Positions 1 through 8,605 of a stretch of 64,000 bases of DNA are shown here, in pieces; within the stretch, counting starts at the first letter, position 1, and each line of letters opens with the position of its first letter. This DNA comes from Paracoccaceae bacterium (GTDB lineage: Bacteria > Pseudomonadota > Alphaproteobacteria > Rhodobacterales > Rhodobacteraceae): contig QWDA01000004.1 in the NCBI GenBank assembly GCA_003605175.1, forward strand, positions 124,001 through 188,000. The letters are read 5' to 3'. A program made the position numbers and the translations under genes. The notes under the pieces are model-generated. The model worked only from the letters and a program-made list of their open reading frames with translations. It ran no database searches and was not told the origin of the DNA.

Positions 1-1287
1 ACCGCCGAGCACGCCATCGCGATGATGATGGCGGTGGCCCGGCAGATCCCCGAGGCGAACGATTCGACCCATGCCGGAAAATGGGAGAAGTCGCGCTTCA
101 TGGGGGTCGAGCTGACTGCCAAGACGCTGGGCGTCATCGGCGCCGGAAATATCGGCTCGGTGGTGATCGACCGCGCCCATGGGCTGAAGATGAAGGTAGT
201 CGCCTACGACCCGTTCCTGACCGAGGAGCGGGCCGACAAGCTGGGCGTCGAGAAGGTCGAACTGAACGCGCTGCTCGTGCGGGCCGATTTCATCACGCTG
301 CACGTGCCGCTCACGGACAAGACCCGCAACATCCTCTCGAAGGACGCCATCGCCAAGATGAAGCCGGGCGTCCGCATCGTGAACTGCGCCCGGGGCGGTC
401 TCGTGGACGAGGCGGCGCTGGCCGAGGCGCTGCAGGAGGGCCGGGTCGCCGGCGCTGCGTTCGATGTGTTCGCGACGGAACCGGCGACCGATTCGCCGCT
501 GTTTCACCTGCCCAACGTGGTCGTGACCCCGCATCTGGGCGCCTCGACCACCGAGGCGCAGGAGAACGTGGCGCTGCAGGTGGCCGAGCAGATGTCGGAT
601 TACCTGCTGACCGGCGCGGTGACGAACGCGCTCAACATGCCGTCGATCACCGCCGAGGAGGCCAAGGTGATGGGCCCCTGGGTCAAGCTTTCGGGGCATC
701 TCGGCGCCTTCATCGGCCAGATGACCGACGAGCCGATCAAGGCGATCAACATCCTCTATAACGGACATGTCTCCGAGATGAATGTGGCGGCGCTGAACGC
801 TTCGGTGATCGCCGGCGTGATGAAGGCGGTGAACCCGGATGTGAACATGGTCTCGGCGCCGGTCCTGGCCAAGGATCGCGGCATCGACGTGACCACCACC
901 ACCCAGGGCAAGACCGGGGTGTTCGACAGCTATGTCAAGGTGACGGTGGTGACCGACAAGCGCGAACGCTCCATCGCCGGGACGGTGTTCTCCGACGGCA
1001 AGCCGCGCTTCATCCAGATCAAGGGCATCACCATCGATGCCGAGATCGGGCGCCACATGCTCTACACGACCAACGAGGACGTGCCGGGAATCATCGGCGC
1101 GCTGGGCAACACGATGGGCGAAAACGGCGTGAACATCGCGAACTTCACCCTCGGCCGGTCTGAGCGGGGCAAGGACGCGATTGCGCTGCTTTATGTGGAC
1201 GATCCGATTCCGGCGGAAGTGCTGCGCAAACTGGAGGCGACGGGCCTTTTCACCTCGGTCCGTCCGCTGGAATTCGACGTGGCCTGA
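1..1287 (+). CDS. serA: D-3-phosphoglycerate dehydrogenase, 5' end outside window
   Basis: Catalyses the NAD-dependent oxidation of 3-phosphoglycerate, the first step of serine synthesis in the cytoplasm. The frame is open from base 1, so the true start lies upstream; 428 codons are visible. Seen: the dinucleotide-binding motif VIGAGNIG, the segment NCARGGLVDE, the catalytic-histidine segment TPHLGAST, and a long C-terminal part ending in an ACT-type regulatory domain (region around LYTTNEDVPGIIGALGN). The long form with an intervening domain fits type I PGDH, which is often serine-regulated. Stop is TGA at 1285-1287. The next gene follows after 45 bp on the same strand. Confidence 0.95.
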   Translation, partial: TAEHAIAMMMAVARQIPEANDSTHAGKWEKSRFMGVELTAKTLGVIGAGNIGSVVIDRAHGLKMKVVAYDPFLTEERADKLGVEKVELNALLVRADFITLHVPLTDKTRNILSKDAIAKMKPGVRIVNCARGGLVDEAALAEALQEGRVAGAAFDVFATEPATDSPLFHLPNVVVTPHLGASTTEAQENVALQVAEQMSDYLLTGAVTNALNMPSITAEEAKVMGPWVKLSGHLGAFIGQMTDEPIKAINILYNGHVSEMNVAALNASVIAGVMKAVNPDVNMVSAPVLAKDRGIDVTTTTQGKTGVFDSYVKVTVVTDKRERSIAGTVFSDGKPRFIQIKGITIDAEIGRHMLYTTNEDVPGIIGALGNTMGENGVNIANFTLGRSERGKDAIALLYVDDPIPAEVLRKLEATGLFTSVRPLEFDVA

Positions 1288-1332
1288 CACCCCCCCTTTT
1301 CCGGCGGCGCCCTCTGGGCTAAGCCGCCGGGA

Positions 1333-2073
1333 ATGGACAAGAAAAAACGTATCTACGCGATCGGCGACATCCATGGGTATCTCGACCAGCTCGGGGCCGC
1401 CCATGCGCGGATCGCGCGCGACCGGGCGGAGACCGGCGATGACGACGCGCCTGTCGTGCATCTGGGCGACCTGGTGGACCGGGGGCCCGACAGCCGCGGG
1501 GTGATCGACTTCCTGATTTCGGGGCAGGCGCGGGGCGAACCCTGGATCGTTCTGGCGGGCAATCACGACCGGATCTTCACGCAGATGATCGACATGCCGC
1601 CGGGCGAGTTCCGTTACTCGGCGTGGATGTCCGAGGTGATGGGCGGGCGCGAGACGGCGGCTTCGTATGGGGCGGCACCCTCGCTCTGGCGCAGCGACAC
1701 GTCGAACCGCGAGCGGCTGGCGGCGGCGGTGCCGGAGGCGCACAAGGCGTTCCTGGCCGGGCTGAAGCTGTGGCACGAGACCGAGGATCTTCTGTTCGTT
1801 CATGCCGGGATCCGGCCCGGGCTGGCGCTGTCGGAGCAGATCGAGGAGGATCTGATCTGGATCCGCCGGGAGTTCCTGGATGATCCGCGCGATCATGGGC
1901 GGCTGGTGGTGCATGGGCACACCCCGGTCGACCGTCCCGAGCATCGCGGCAACCGGGTGAACCTCGACAGCGGGGCTGGATACGGGCGGCCGATCACTGC
2001 CGCGGTAATCGAGGGGCGCGACTGTTTCGTGCTGGGGCCGGAGGGGCGGGAGCCGCTTTTTCCCAAGGAATAG
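1333..2073 (+). CDS. metallophosphoesterase, serine/threonine protein phosphatase-like
   Basis: 246 residues with the complete calcineurin-type phosphoesterase motif set: GDIHG near residue 12, GDLVDRGPDS near 46, GNHD near 76, HAGIRPG near 157 and HGHTPV near 194. These bind two metals and catalyse phosphoester hydrolysis. The family includes the bacterial PphA/PrpE-type protein phosphatases and some diadenosine tetraphosphatases, and the substrate cannot be told from sequence. It is cytoplasmic, with no signal peptide. It ends 10 bp before the DUF2585 gene, so the two are probably cotranscribed. Confidence 0.85.
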   Translation: MDKKKRIYAIGDIHGYLDQLGAAHARIARDRAETGDDDAPVVHLGDLVDRGPDSRGVIDFLISGQARGEPWIVLAGNHDRIFTQMIDMPPGEFRYSAWMSEVMGGRETAASYGAAPSLWRSDTSNRERLAAAVPEAHKAFLAGLKLWHETEDLLFVHAGIRPGLALSEQIEEDLIWIRREFLDDPRDHGRLVVHGHTPVDRPEHRGNRVNLDSGAGYGRPITAAVIEGRDCFVLGPEGREPLFPKE

Positions 2074-2083
2074 GGTCTGTTTC

Positions 2084-2644
2084 ATGACGATCAAGGCGAG
2101 CCCCTATCTGGTTTGCGCGGCCATTCTGGCGGCGACGGCGCTGTGGCTTCTCTGGGTCGGGCGTGTGCCCTATTGCACCTGCGGCCATGTGAAGCTGTGG
2201 CATGGCGAGACGATGACCTCGGAGAATTCGCAGCACATCGCGGACTGGTATACGCCGTCGCATATCCTGCATGGGATCCTGTTCTACGGCGCGCTCTGGC
2301 TGGTGGCGTGGCGGGTGCCGCTCGGCTGGCGGATGGCGCTGGCGACGCTGGTGGAGTGCGCCTGGGAGATCGTCGAGAATTCCGACGCGATCATCGAGCG
2401 GTACCGGGCGGTGACGATCTCGCTCGACTATTACGGCGACAGCGTGCTGAACTCGGTCTCCGACGTGCTGGCAATGTGGGCCGGGTTCTGGCTGGCGCGG
2501 GTGTTGCCGGTCTGGGCCTCGGTGCTGATGCTCGTCGGCTTCGAGCTGCTGACCGCCTGGGTGATCCGCGACGGCCTCGCGCTCAATGTGCTGATGCTGG
2601 TCTGGCCGCTGGAGGCCGTGCGGGATTGGCAGGCCGGAGGCTAG
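2084..2644 (+). CDS. DUF2585 (UPF0314) family inner-membrane protein
   Basis: 186 residues with an N-terminal hydrophobic segment (about 7-26), a short cysteine-containing motif YCTCGHVKLWHGE, and several further hydrophobic segments near 65-80, 85-100, 130-150 and 152-180. It matches my recollection of the alphaproteobacterial DUF2585/UPF0314 family, which has no known function. It starts 10 bp after the phosphoesterase and is followed after 32 bp by the cyclo-ligase gene. Confidence 0.8.
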   Translation: MTIKASPYLVCAAILAATALWLLWVGRVPYCTCGHVKLWHGETMTSENSQHIADWYTPSHILHGILFYGALWLVAWRVPLGWRMALATLVECAWEIVENSDAIIERYRAVTISLDYYGDSVLNSVSDVLAMWAGFWLARVLPVWASVLMLVGFELLTAWVIRDGLALNVLMLVWPLEAVRDWQAGG

Positions 2645-2676
2645 GCGGAGAACGCGATTCGGCGGAGGAGGGAACC

Positions 2677-3324
2677 ATGGAGGGCGAAGACGGCGGGGAC
2701 GGCCCCTGTTTCGGGCACAAGCTGGTGGCCGGGCATGCGATCGACCCCGGAACCTGGCGCGACGTGTCGCGATTCCGGGCAGCGGAACGCGAGAGGCTCT
2801 ACGCCCTGCGCCGCGCGATGGCGCAGGAGGAACGGGCCGCGCAGACGGCACGTGTTACCGGGGCGCTGCGGGAGCTTGTTGCACCTGCGCCGGGCAGCAC
2901 GGTCGCCATCTACTGGCCGATCCGGGGCGAGCTGGACCTGAGACCCTGGATGGCGGAGCTTTCGCAGGGCGGTGCGCAGGTCGCGCTCCCGGTTGTGGTT
3001 GCGCGCGGACAGCCTGTCGAGTTCCACCGCTGGAGTCCGGGTACCGCGATGGTGCGGGGCGCCTGGAACATCCCCGTTCCGGCCGATCCGCAGCCTGTCC
3101 TGCCGGATATCGTGATCGTTCCGCTGGTCGGCGGCGATGCAGAGGGCTTCCGGCTCGGCAATGGCGGCGGCTACTACGACAGGACTCTGGCGGCGTTGCC
3201 GATGGCGCGGACCATCGCGGTCGGACAGGGTTTCTGCCGGATGCAGACGATCTTTCCGCAACCCTGGGACATCGCGATGCAGACCACCGTGCTCGGCGAC
3301 GGCACGGTGTCTCACGCCCGGTGA
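2677..3324 (+). CDS. 5-formyltetrahydrofolate cyclo-ligase
   Basis: Converts 5-formyl-THF to 5,10-methenyl-THF with ATP, in folate one-carbon metabolism. 215 residues from the ATG at 2677, chosen because a purine-rich ribosome site (GGCGGAGGAGGG) lies just upstream; the same frame is open much further up, but that stretch covers the DUF2585 gene. The family signature is PLVGGDAEGFRLGNGGGYYD near residue 150. An N-terminal extension of about 25 residues precedes the usual start of the domain. Its 3' end overlaps the convergent rlmH gene by 13 bp. Confidence 0.9.
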   Translation: MEGEDGGDGPCFGHKLVAGHAIDPGTWRDVSRFRAAERERLYALRRAMAQEERAAQTARVTGALRELVAPAPGSTVAIYWPIRGELDLRPWMAELSQGGAQVALPVVVARGQPVEFHRWSPGTAMVRGAWNIPVPADPQPVLPDIVIVPLVGGDAEGFRLGNGGGYYDRTLAALPMARTIAVGQGFCRMQTIFPQPWDIAMQTTVLGDGTVSHAR

Positions 3325-3782
3325 TAGGGTGACCCGGCAAGGATCGTCGCGGCGCGGTAGAGCTGTTCGCAGAGCATCGCGCGCACCAGCATGTGCGGCC
3401 AGACCATGGCGCCGAGGGAGAGGGCGAAATCGGCCGAATCCCTAAGATCAGGGTCTAATCCGTCGGCGCCGCCGATCAGAAAAGCCGCGTCCTGCCGGCC
3501 GCCGTCGCGCCAGCGCGCGAGGGTCTTGGCGAAATCGGGAGAGGAGAGGGAGCGGCCGCGTTCGTCGAGCACGCAGACCAAGGCGCCCTTGGGGATCGCG
3601 CCCGAAAGGAGGGTCGCTTCGGCGGCCATGCCGCCGCCCTTGCGGTCTTCGACCTCGGCTATTGTGAGAGGACCCAACCCCAGCGCCCGACCGGTCCGGT
3701 CGAAGCGATGGCGGTAATCGTCGCACAAGGCGCGCTCGGGGCCGGACCGCATCCGGCCCACGGCGCAGACATGCAAGCGCAT
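3312..3782 (-). CDS. rlmH: 23S rRNA (pseudouridine1915-N3)-methyltransferase RlmH
   Basis: SPOUT-class methyltransferase that N3-methylates pseudouridine 1915 of 23S rRNA on the 70S ribosome. 156 residues, the usual length. The SAM-binding knot segments are visible: FLIGGADGLD near 101 and the conserved C-terminal helix HMLVRAMLCEQLYRA, ending in SPYHRA. It lies 3 bp downstream of rsfS; the rsfS-rlmH pair is a common bacterial operon. Confidence 0.96.
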   Translation of the reverse strand: MRLHVCAVGRMRSGPERALCDDYRHRFDRTGRALGLGPLTIAEVEDRKGGGMAAEATLLSGAIPKGALVCVLDERGRSLSSPDFAKTLARWRDGGRQDAAFLIGGADGLDPDLRDSADFALSLGAMVWPHMLVRAMLCEQLYRAATILAGSPYHRA

Positions 3783-3785
3783 CGC

Positions 3786-4217
3786 TCAGCTCTTGGCGGC
3801 GTTCTGCTGCCCTGGCGTCTGCCACATCTTTTCGAGCTGGTAGAACTCGCGCACCTCGGGCCGGAAGACGTGCACCACCACATCGCCGGTGTCGATGAGC
3901 ACCCAGTCGCCGGTTTCCTTGCCCTCTACCTTCGAGGAAAGCCCGCGCTCCTGCTTCAGCCGGTCGACCAGCTTTTCCGAGATCGCGGTGACCTGACGGC
4001 TCGAGCGCCCGGAGGCGATCACCATGTGGTCGGCCATCTCGGATTTGCCCTTGAGGTCGATGACGATCACGTCCTCGGCCTTGTCGTCTTCCAGCGATGA
4101 AAGAATGAGGTCAAGCAAGCTGCCTGAAGCCTGGGTCGGACCGCTCATCGGGCGTCCCGCTGCGGTCTGGTCACGGACCGCGTCGTGATACTGAGACAGG
4201 ACATTGTCCTCCTTCAA
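3786..4217 (-). CDS. rsfS: ribosomal silencing factor RsfS
   Basis: Binds ribosomal protein uL14 and blocks subunit joining during nutrient limitation. 143 residues with the family core: VIVIDLKGKSEMADHMVIA, GRSSRQVTAI, and the C-terminal DTGDVVVHVFRPEVREFYQLE. The first ATG (4217) gives an unconserved leader of about 23 residues; an internal ATG at 4148 is an alternative start that would give a more typical length. It is the first gene of an operon with rlmH. Confidence 0.95.
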   Translation of the reverse strand: MKEDNVLSQYHDAVRDQTAAGRPMSGPTQASGSLLDLILSSLEDDKAEDVIVIDLKGKSEMADHMVIASGRSSRQVTAISEKLVDRLKQERGLSSKVEGKETGDWVLIDTGDVVVHVFRPEVREFYQLEKMWQTPGQQNAAKS

Positions 4218-4342
4218 GTCGCGCCCCTAACCCGGCGCCCCTCCAATGTAGCAACGGCAGGGGAGAATCTCAATCGGGGCGTGGCACGAATGCACCATGC
4301 CTGTTGCCGGACCGGCGCAATTTCACCGAAGCCTGCGGCGCA

Positions 4343-7300
4343 TCAATAGTCGCGTTCGAAGAAGACGCCGAGCCCGGTCGATCCTGAGGAACTGGCCGAC
4401 CCGCGGACGGTGACGGATTTCGACAGATCGAGGTTGATCGACACTTCGGCATTGCCGGTCGAGTCGACGGTAACGTCGGAGTAGAGATCGTCGGAGAGAT
4501 ACTTGCCGGCGCGCACGCCCACGCCGCCTTCGCCATCGCCGGTCACGTCGAGATCGTCGAGCCCGGCCTTTTGGCGGAGCTTGCTCACCACTCCCTCGTC
4601 GCCCTTGCCGGCAAGCGTTGCGACAGCGCTGGCGAGCTGCGCGGCCTGGAGCGGCGAGAGATTCTCGATGCCCTTGTCAAAGAGCAGGCGGGCCACAACC
4701 TCGTCCTGGGGGAGTTCCGGCTGGGAGGTGAACGCGATCTCGGGCGATGCGGCGAGGCCCTGGACGATGACGCGGATCGTGATGTCGTCCTTCTGGTTCT
4801 CCGCGACCAGCCGGACATAGGGGTTGAAATCGCCTTGGAGCGTGGCGGTGCCATCGCTGAGGGAGAGCCGTTGGCCGAGGATGTCGAGCCGGCCGCGGAT
4901 CAGCTCGAACTGGCCGCTGGGGATCACGTTCCGCGTGGTCCCGCCGAGGCGCAATTCGCCGCCCAGTTCGGCCTCCAGGCCCCGACCGCGGAGGAAGATC
5001 CGGTTCGGCGCGCTGATCGTGAGGTCGAGCGGGTAGGCGGGGCCGCTGCTCTCCGAGCCGCCGGAACCGGTGCCCGACTTGCTCACAAGCCCGGCACGTT
5101 CGCGGGTTTCGCGCACGGCGGCGGGTTCGTTCACATGGCCGATCTCGAAGCTCGGCCCGATGCCGGCGGCAGTGCCGGAGGGGATGCGGATCTCGGTTTC
5201 GTCGAGCTTGAGCACGCCGCCGATGCGGGCACCGCCGGCGAGGCCGCCCTCGATGCCGATATTGCCGCTGACCACGGCGCGGTAGAGGCCCGGATCGGTG
5301 AAGACGGCGCTGGAAAGCCCGATCTTCAGGTCGGCGGGGAAGGGCGCGGCGAGGCGGATCGGTCCCGAGAGGCTGAACCTGCCGCCGCCACGGATCTGGG
5401 CACCCGCCTGGACCTGCGCGCTCGAGCCGGCGAGGTCGATGGAGGCGCCGAGGCCGGTGAGCGCGATGCCGAGCGCAGGCGCGGACAAGCGGGCGTCGGC
5501 GGTCTCGATGCGGCCCGAGACGCTCGAGAGCGCGGGCGGGCCGTCGAGCCTGAGGTCGAACCGGGCGGATCCGGTCACCGCGCGGGGGGCGATGAAGGCG
5601 TTGGCGGCCTGGAGCGGAAGGCTGCCGTTTGCCGTCACGTCGAAGCGGTCGAAGCTCGGCGCCGCGCGGCCGTTGAGTTTGGCGCTAGTGCCGCCGGGAC
5701 CGGCGGCGGCAATGTCGAGCGTCCAGTCGGCGCCTTTCGCCTGGCTGGCGGTGCCTTTCGCGGTGGCGGGGCCGGGGAGGCCCGGCACCCAGCGGCCCAC
5801 ATCGGCGAGGCGGAGGTCGAATTCGGCGTCGTTGCTGTCGCTGCCGGTGGTGCCCTTGGCGGAAAGCGTGAAGGCGGCGGTGCTGGCGTCGAGCTGGGCG
5901 ATCTCGGTCACGCCACCCGCGCGGGTCGCACGGATCGAGGCGGTGCCGGCGCCGGCGAGGAGCGCGTCGGCATCGGGCTGGCCGATACGGAGCGATCTGG
6001 TGGTGGCGTCGGCGGTGAGGTCGAACTCCGAGAGGTCGGTTCTTGCCCGGCCCTCGGCGTCGAGGGTGAGCGCGCCGGCGAGGGTGCGGCCGGCGAGTTC
6101 CGAGAAGGGGGCGATGTCGTCGGCCTTGACCTGGAGTTTGCCCTGAAGGGCAGGGGTCGCCCCGGTGAGGTCGAGTTTCGTGTCGGCCTCGGCGGTGAGC
6201 GCCTCGCCGGTGACGGCGAGGGCGAGGTCGATGTTCTGGCGTGTTCCCGCGGCGTCGATCGTGGCGGCCAGGGGGACGGGCATGCCGGGGAGGAGGCCGT
6301 CGGCGCTCAGGACGGTGATCGTGGCGCGGGTTTCGCCGCTCTGGATGTCGGTGAGTTCCGTGCCGGTCCGCGCCGTGCCGGTCGCCTCCGCGGTGAGCTG
6401 GCCGGAGGCGAAGTCGAAGGCTGAAAGGCGGAGATCGCTGCCCTCGCGGGCGGCTTCGAGATGGGTCGTGGCGCGGCCGGCGAGGATCCGGTCGGCCTGC
6501 GGCTGGCCGGTGACGAGGTCGGTCGTGTCGAGATCGGCGGTGACGGCGAAGCGCGAGAGGTCGGTGGCGAGGCTGCCGCTGGCCCTGGCATTGACGGCCC
6601 CGGCGACGGGGCGGCCGATCCGGGAGGCGAGCGGGGCGAGATCGTCGAGCGCGGCGGTGAGGCTGCCGGTGAGCGTGTCGGTCTCGCCCGAACGGTCGAG
6701 TACGGCCTCGGTGTCGAGCGCGGTGCTGGGGCCGTCGAGTTTCGCGGTGAGGTCGAGGCGGGAGGGCGGGCCGGCGGCGGTGACGTGCAGGGCCAGGGGG
6801 CCAGGCAAATCGGGAGCTATGACGGAGGTGTCGTGCAGGGTGGTGCGGGCGTCGGCGGAGATCTTTTCGCTGGTGATTGCGGCGGAGGCTTCGATGCGCG
6901 CGGCGGCGGTCACGGCGAGGAAGCGGTCGATGAAGCTGCCGGTGGCGTCGCGGCGGAAGCGGGTTTCGATGGTCGCATCGCCGGCGAGGAGCTGGTCGAG
7001 TTCGGCGATGCCGGTGCCGAGGCCGGTGCCTTGTGCTTCGAGCGTGACGTCGTAGTAGCCGGCGACGGGGGCCGCGGTGGCGGAGATGTCGGCGCGGACG
7101 GAGCCCGCGAGCGGCCGGCCGGCGAGGCCCGAGAAGACCGAGAGATCGCGGGCGGTGACGCGGGCGGCGGTGGTGATGTCTAGCCCGGTTTCGGAGGTGG
7201 CGAAGGTGGCCCGGCCGTCAAGCCCGTAGGTTTCGCCGTCGATGCGGTACGAGGTAATCTCTACAGGCGCGCCTTTCTGCCAGCCGAGGGCGATGCGGCC

Positions 7301-8605
7301 GATAACGTTCTCGCCCAAGACGGCTTCGGCATCTGGATCGCCGAGGTCGAGAGCGGTGGCGCGGAGGTCGAATTCGGCGGTGACGTCGGGTGACGCGCCG
7401 CCCGCGATTCGGCCCTTTCCGTCGAGCCGCAGGGCCTCGGCCTTCAGACCGGGGCGGTCGAAATTTTCGACATCGATCACCGCGCGCCAGTCCTCGCCCC
7501 GGGCAGCGTCGAACCCGACCGTGAGATCGGCGGCGTCGATCCGGATCGGCGGGCCACCGTGCGGCAACAGCACCGGAGTGCCGTCGGCGGAGGCGATGCG
7601 GCCGGTGAGGTCGATCAGGTCGGGGAGGCCATCGGCGCCGATCTCGGCACGGCCGGCGAGGTGCATCTGCGCGGCGTCGAGGGCGAGCTTGCCGATGGAG
7701 AGGCTGCCATCGGCCCGCCTGGTGCCGGTGAGGTCGAGTGCGAGGTCGGGGCCGAAGAAGGCCTGGTATTCGGGGAAGACGAGGGGCGCCACATCGCCCG
7801 CAAGCGTGGCGTCGAAGCCGGTGCCGCCGCCGTCCTCGCCCTTGAGCGCGAGGCGGCCGGTGACGCGGTCGGTCCCGTCGGTGACAAGTGCGAGATCGGC
7901 GGCGAAATCGTCGAGCGGGCCGGTGCCCTTGACGGTGAGGTCGAGCGCCGGGGCACCGGGGAGGCCGGCGAGGGTTGAGACGATGCCGCCCTGGGCCTCT
8001 TTCACCGCGAGGTTCAGGTCGAGGACGCGGGTGGCGTTGGCGTAGCTGCCCTCGGCGGTGAAGCTGCCTGTGGCTCCGTCGAGCCGTTCGGCGGCGATCC
8101 TGCCCGAGCCTTCGCCGCCGTCGAGCGAGAGCGTGCCGGTGAGTTTGAGTTCGGCGGCGGCGCCGAACAGGGCCTGGCCCAGCATGACGCGATCGGCGGA
8201 GATCTCGCCGATCTCGACGGAGACCGGGAGTTCGGGGAGCGAGAAGCCGGGTGCTTCGGCCGAGGGTAGCTCGTTCGCGGGGAGCGGCGGGCGGACGAAG
8301 TCGATCGTGCCGGCGCTCAGGTGATCGACCTCGAGCCGGCCGAGAAAGAGGGCGGAGCGGGTCCAGACCAGCTCCACATCCTCGAGCCGGAGCCAGATTC
8401 CGTCGGCGTCGGAGAAACTCATGGTGGCGAGGCGGGCATCCGAGCTGAGCGCGCCCTCGAAGCCGGTGATGGTCACGTCGCGGCCCTCTCCGGAGAGCAG
8501 TTCCTCAAGCTTGCGTTCGAGGAAGCCGCCGCCATCCTCGTCCTGCGCCTGAGCCGGGTGGGCGAGGGCAACGGCCGCCGCGAGGAGATAGGCCGCGCCG
8601 CGCAT
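4343..8605 (-). CDS. tamB: translocation and assembly module protein TamB
   Basis: Very large (1420 residues) inner-membrane-anchored periplasmic bridge protein of the AsmA-like/TamB family. It works with TamA in outer-membrane protein assembly and probably in phospholipid transport. Seen: an N-terminal signal or anchor (first ~20 residues), a long repetitive beta-rich body with many DAxxxLxG-type segments, and the conserved C-terminal TamB (DUF490) domain, which ends in the short beta-strand GVFFERDY. Its ATG overlaps the tamA stop by one base (TGATG), indicating translational coupling. Confidence 0.95.
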   Translation of the reverse strand: MRGAAYLLAAAVALAHPAQAQDEDGGGFLERKLEELLSGEGRDVTITGFEGALSSDARLATMSFSDADGIWLRLEDVELVWTRSALFLGRLEVDHLSAGTIDFVRPPLPANELPSAEAPGFSLPELPVSVEIGEISADRVMLGQALFGAAAELKLTGTLSLDGGEGSGRIAAERLDGATGSFTAEGSYANATRVLDLNLAVKEAQGGIVSTLAGLPGAPALDLTVKGTGPLDDFAADLALVTDGTDRVTGRLALKGEDGGGTGFDATLAGDVAPLVFPEYQAFFGPDLALDLTGTRRADGSLSIGKLALDAAQMHLAGRAEIGADGLPDLIDLTGRIASADGTPVLLPHGGPPIRIDAADLTVGFDAARGEDWRAVIDVENFDRPGLKAEALRLDGKGRIAGGASPDVTAEFDLRATALDLGDPDAEAVLGENVIGRIALGWQKGAPVEITSYRIDGETYGLDGRATFATSETGLDITTAARVTARDLSVFSGLAGRPLAGSVRADISATAAPVAGYYDVTLEAQGTGLGTGIAELDQLLAGDATIETRFRRDATGSFIDRFLAVTAAARIEASAAITSEKISADARTTLHDTSVIAPDLPGPLALHVTAAGPPSRLDLTAKLDGPSTALDTEAVLDRSGETDTLTGSLTAALDDLAPLASRIGRPVAGAVNARASGSLATDLSRFAVTADLDTTDLVTGQPQADRILAGRATTHLEAAREGSDLRLSAFDFASGQLTAEATGTARTGTELTDIQSGETRATITVLSADGLLPGMPVPLAATIDAAGTRQNIDLALAVTGEALTAEADTKLDLTGATPALQGKLQVKADDIAPFSELAGRTLAGALTLDAEGRARTDLSEFDLTADATTRSLRIGQPDADALLAGAGTASIRATRAGGVTEIAQLDASTAAFTLSAKGTTGSDSNDAEFDLRLADVGRWVPGLPGPATAKGTASQAKGADWTLDIAAAGPGGTSAKLNGRAAPSFDRFDVTANGSLPLQAANAFIAPRAVTGSARFDLRLDGPPALSSVSGRIETADARLSAPALGIALTGLGASIDLAGSSAQVQAGAQIRGGGRFSLSGPIRLAAPFPADLKIGLSSAVFTDPGLYRAVVSGNIGIEGGLAGGARIGGVLKLDETEIRIPSGTAAGIGPSFEIGHVNEPAAVRETRERAGLVSKSGTGSGGSESSGPAYPLDLTISAPNRIFLRGRGLEAELGGELRLGGTTRNVIPSGQFELIRGRLDILGQRLSLSDGTATLQGDFNPYVRLVAENQKDDITIRVIVQGLAASPEIAFTSQPELPQDEVVARLLFDKGIENLSPLQAAQLASAVATLAGKGDEGVVSKLRQKAGLDDLDVTGDGEGGVGVRAGKYLSDDLYSDVTVDSTGNAEVSINLDLSKSVTVRGSASSSGSTGLGVFFERDY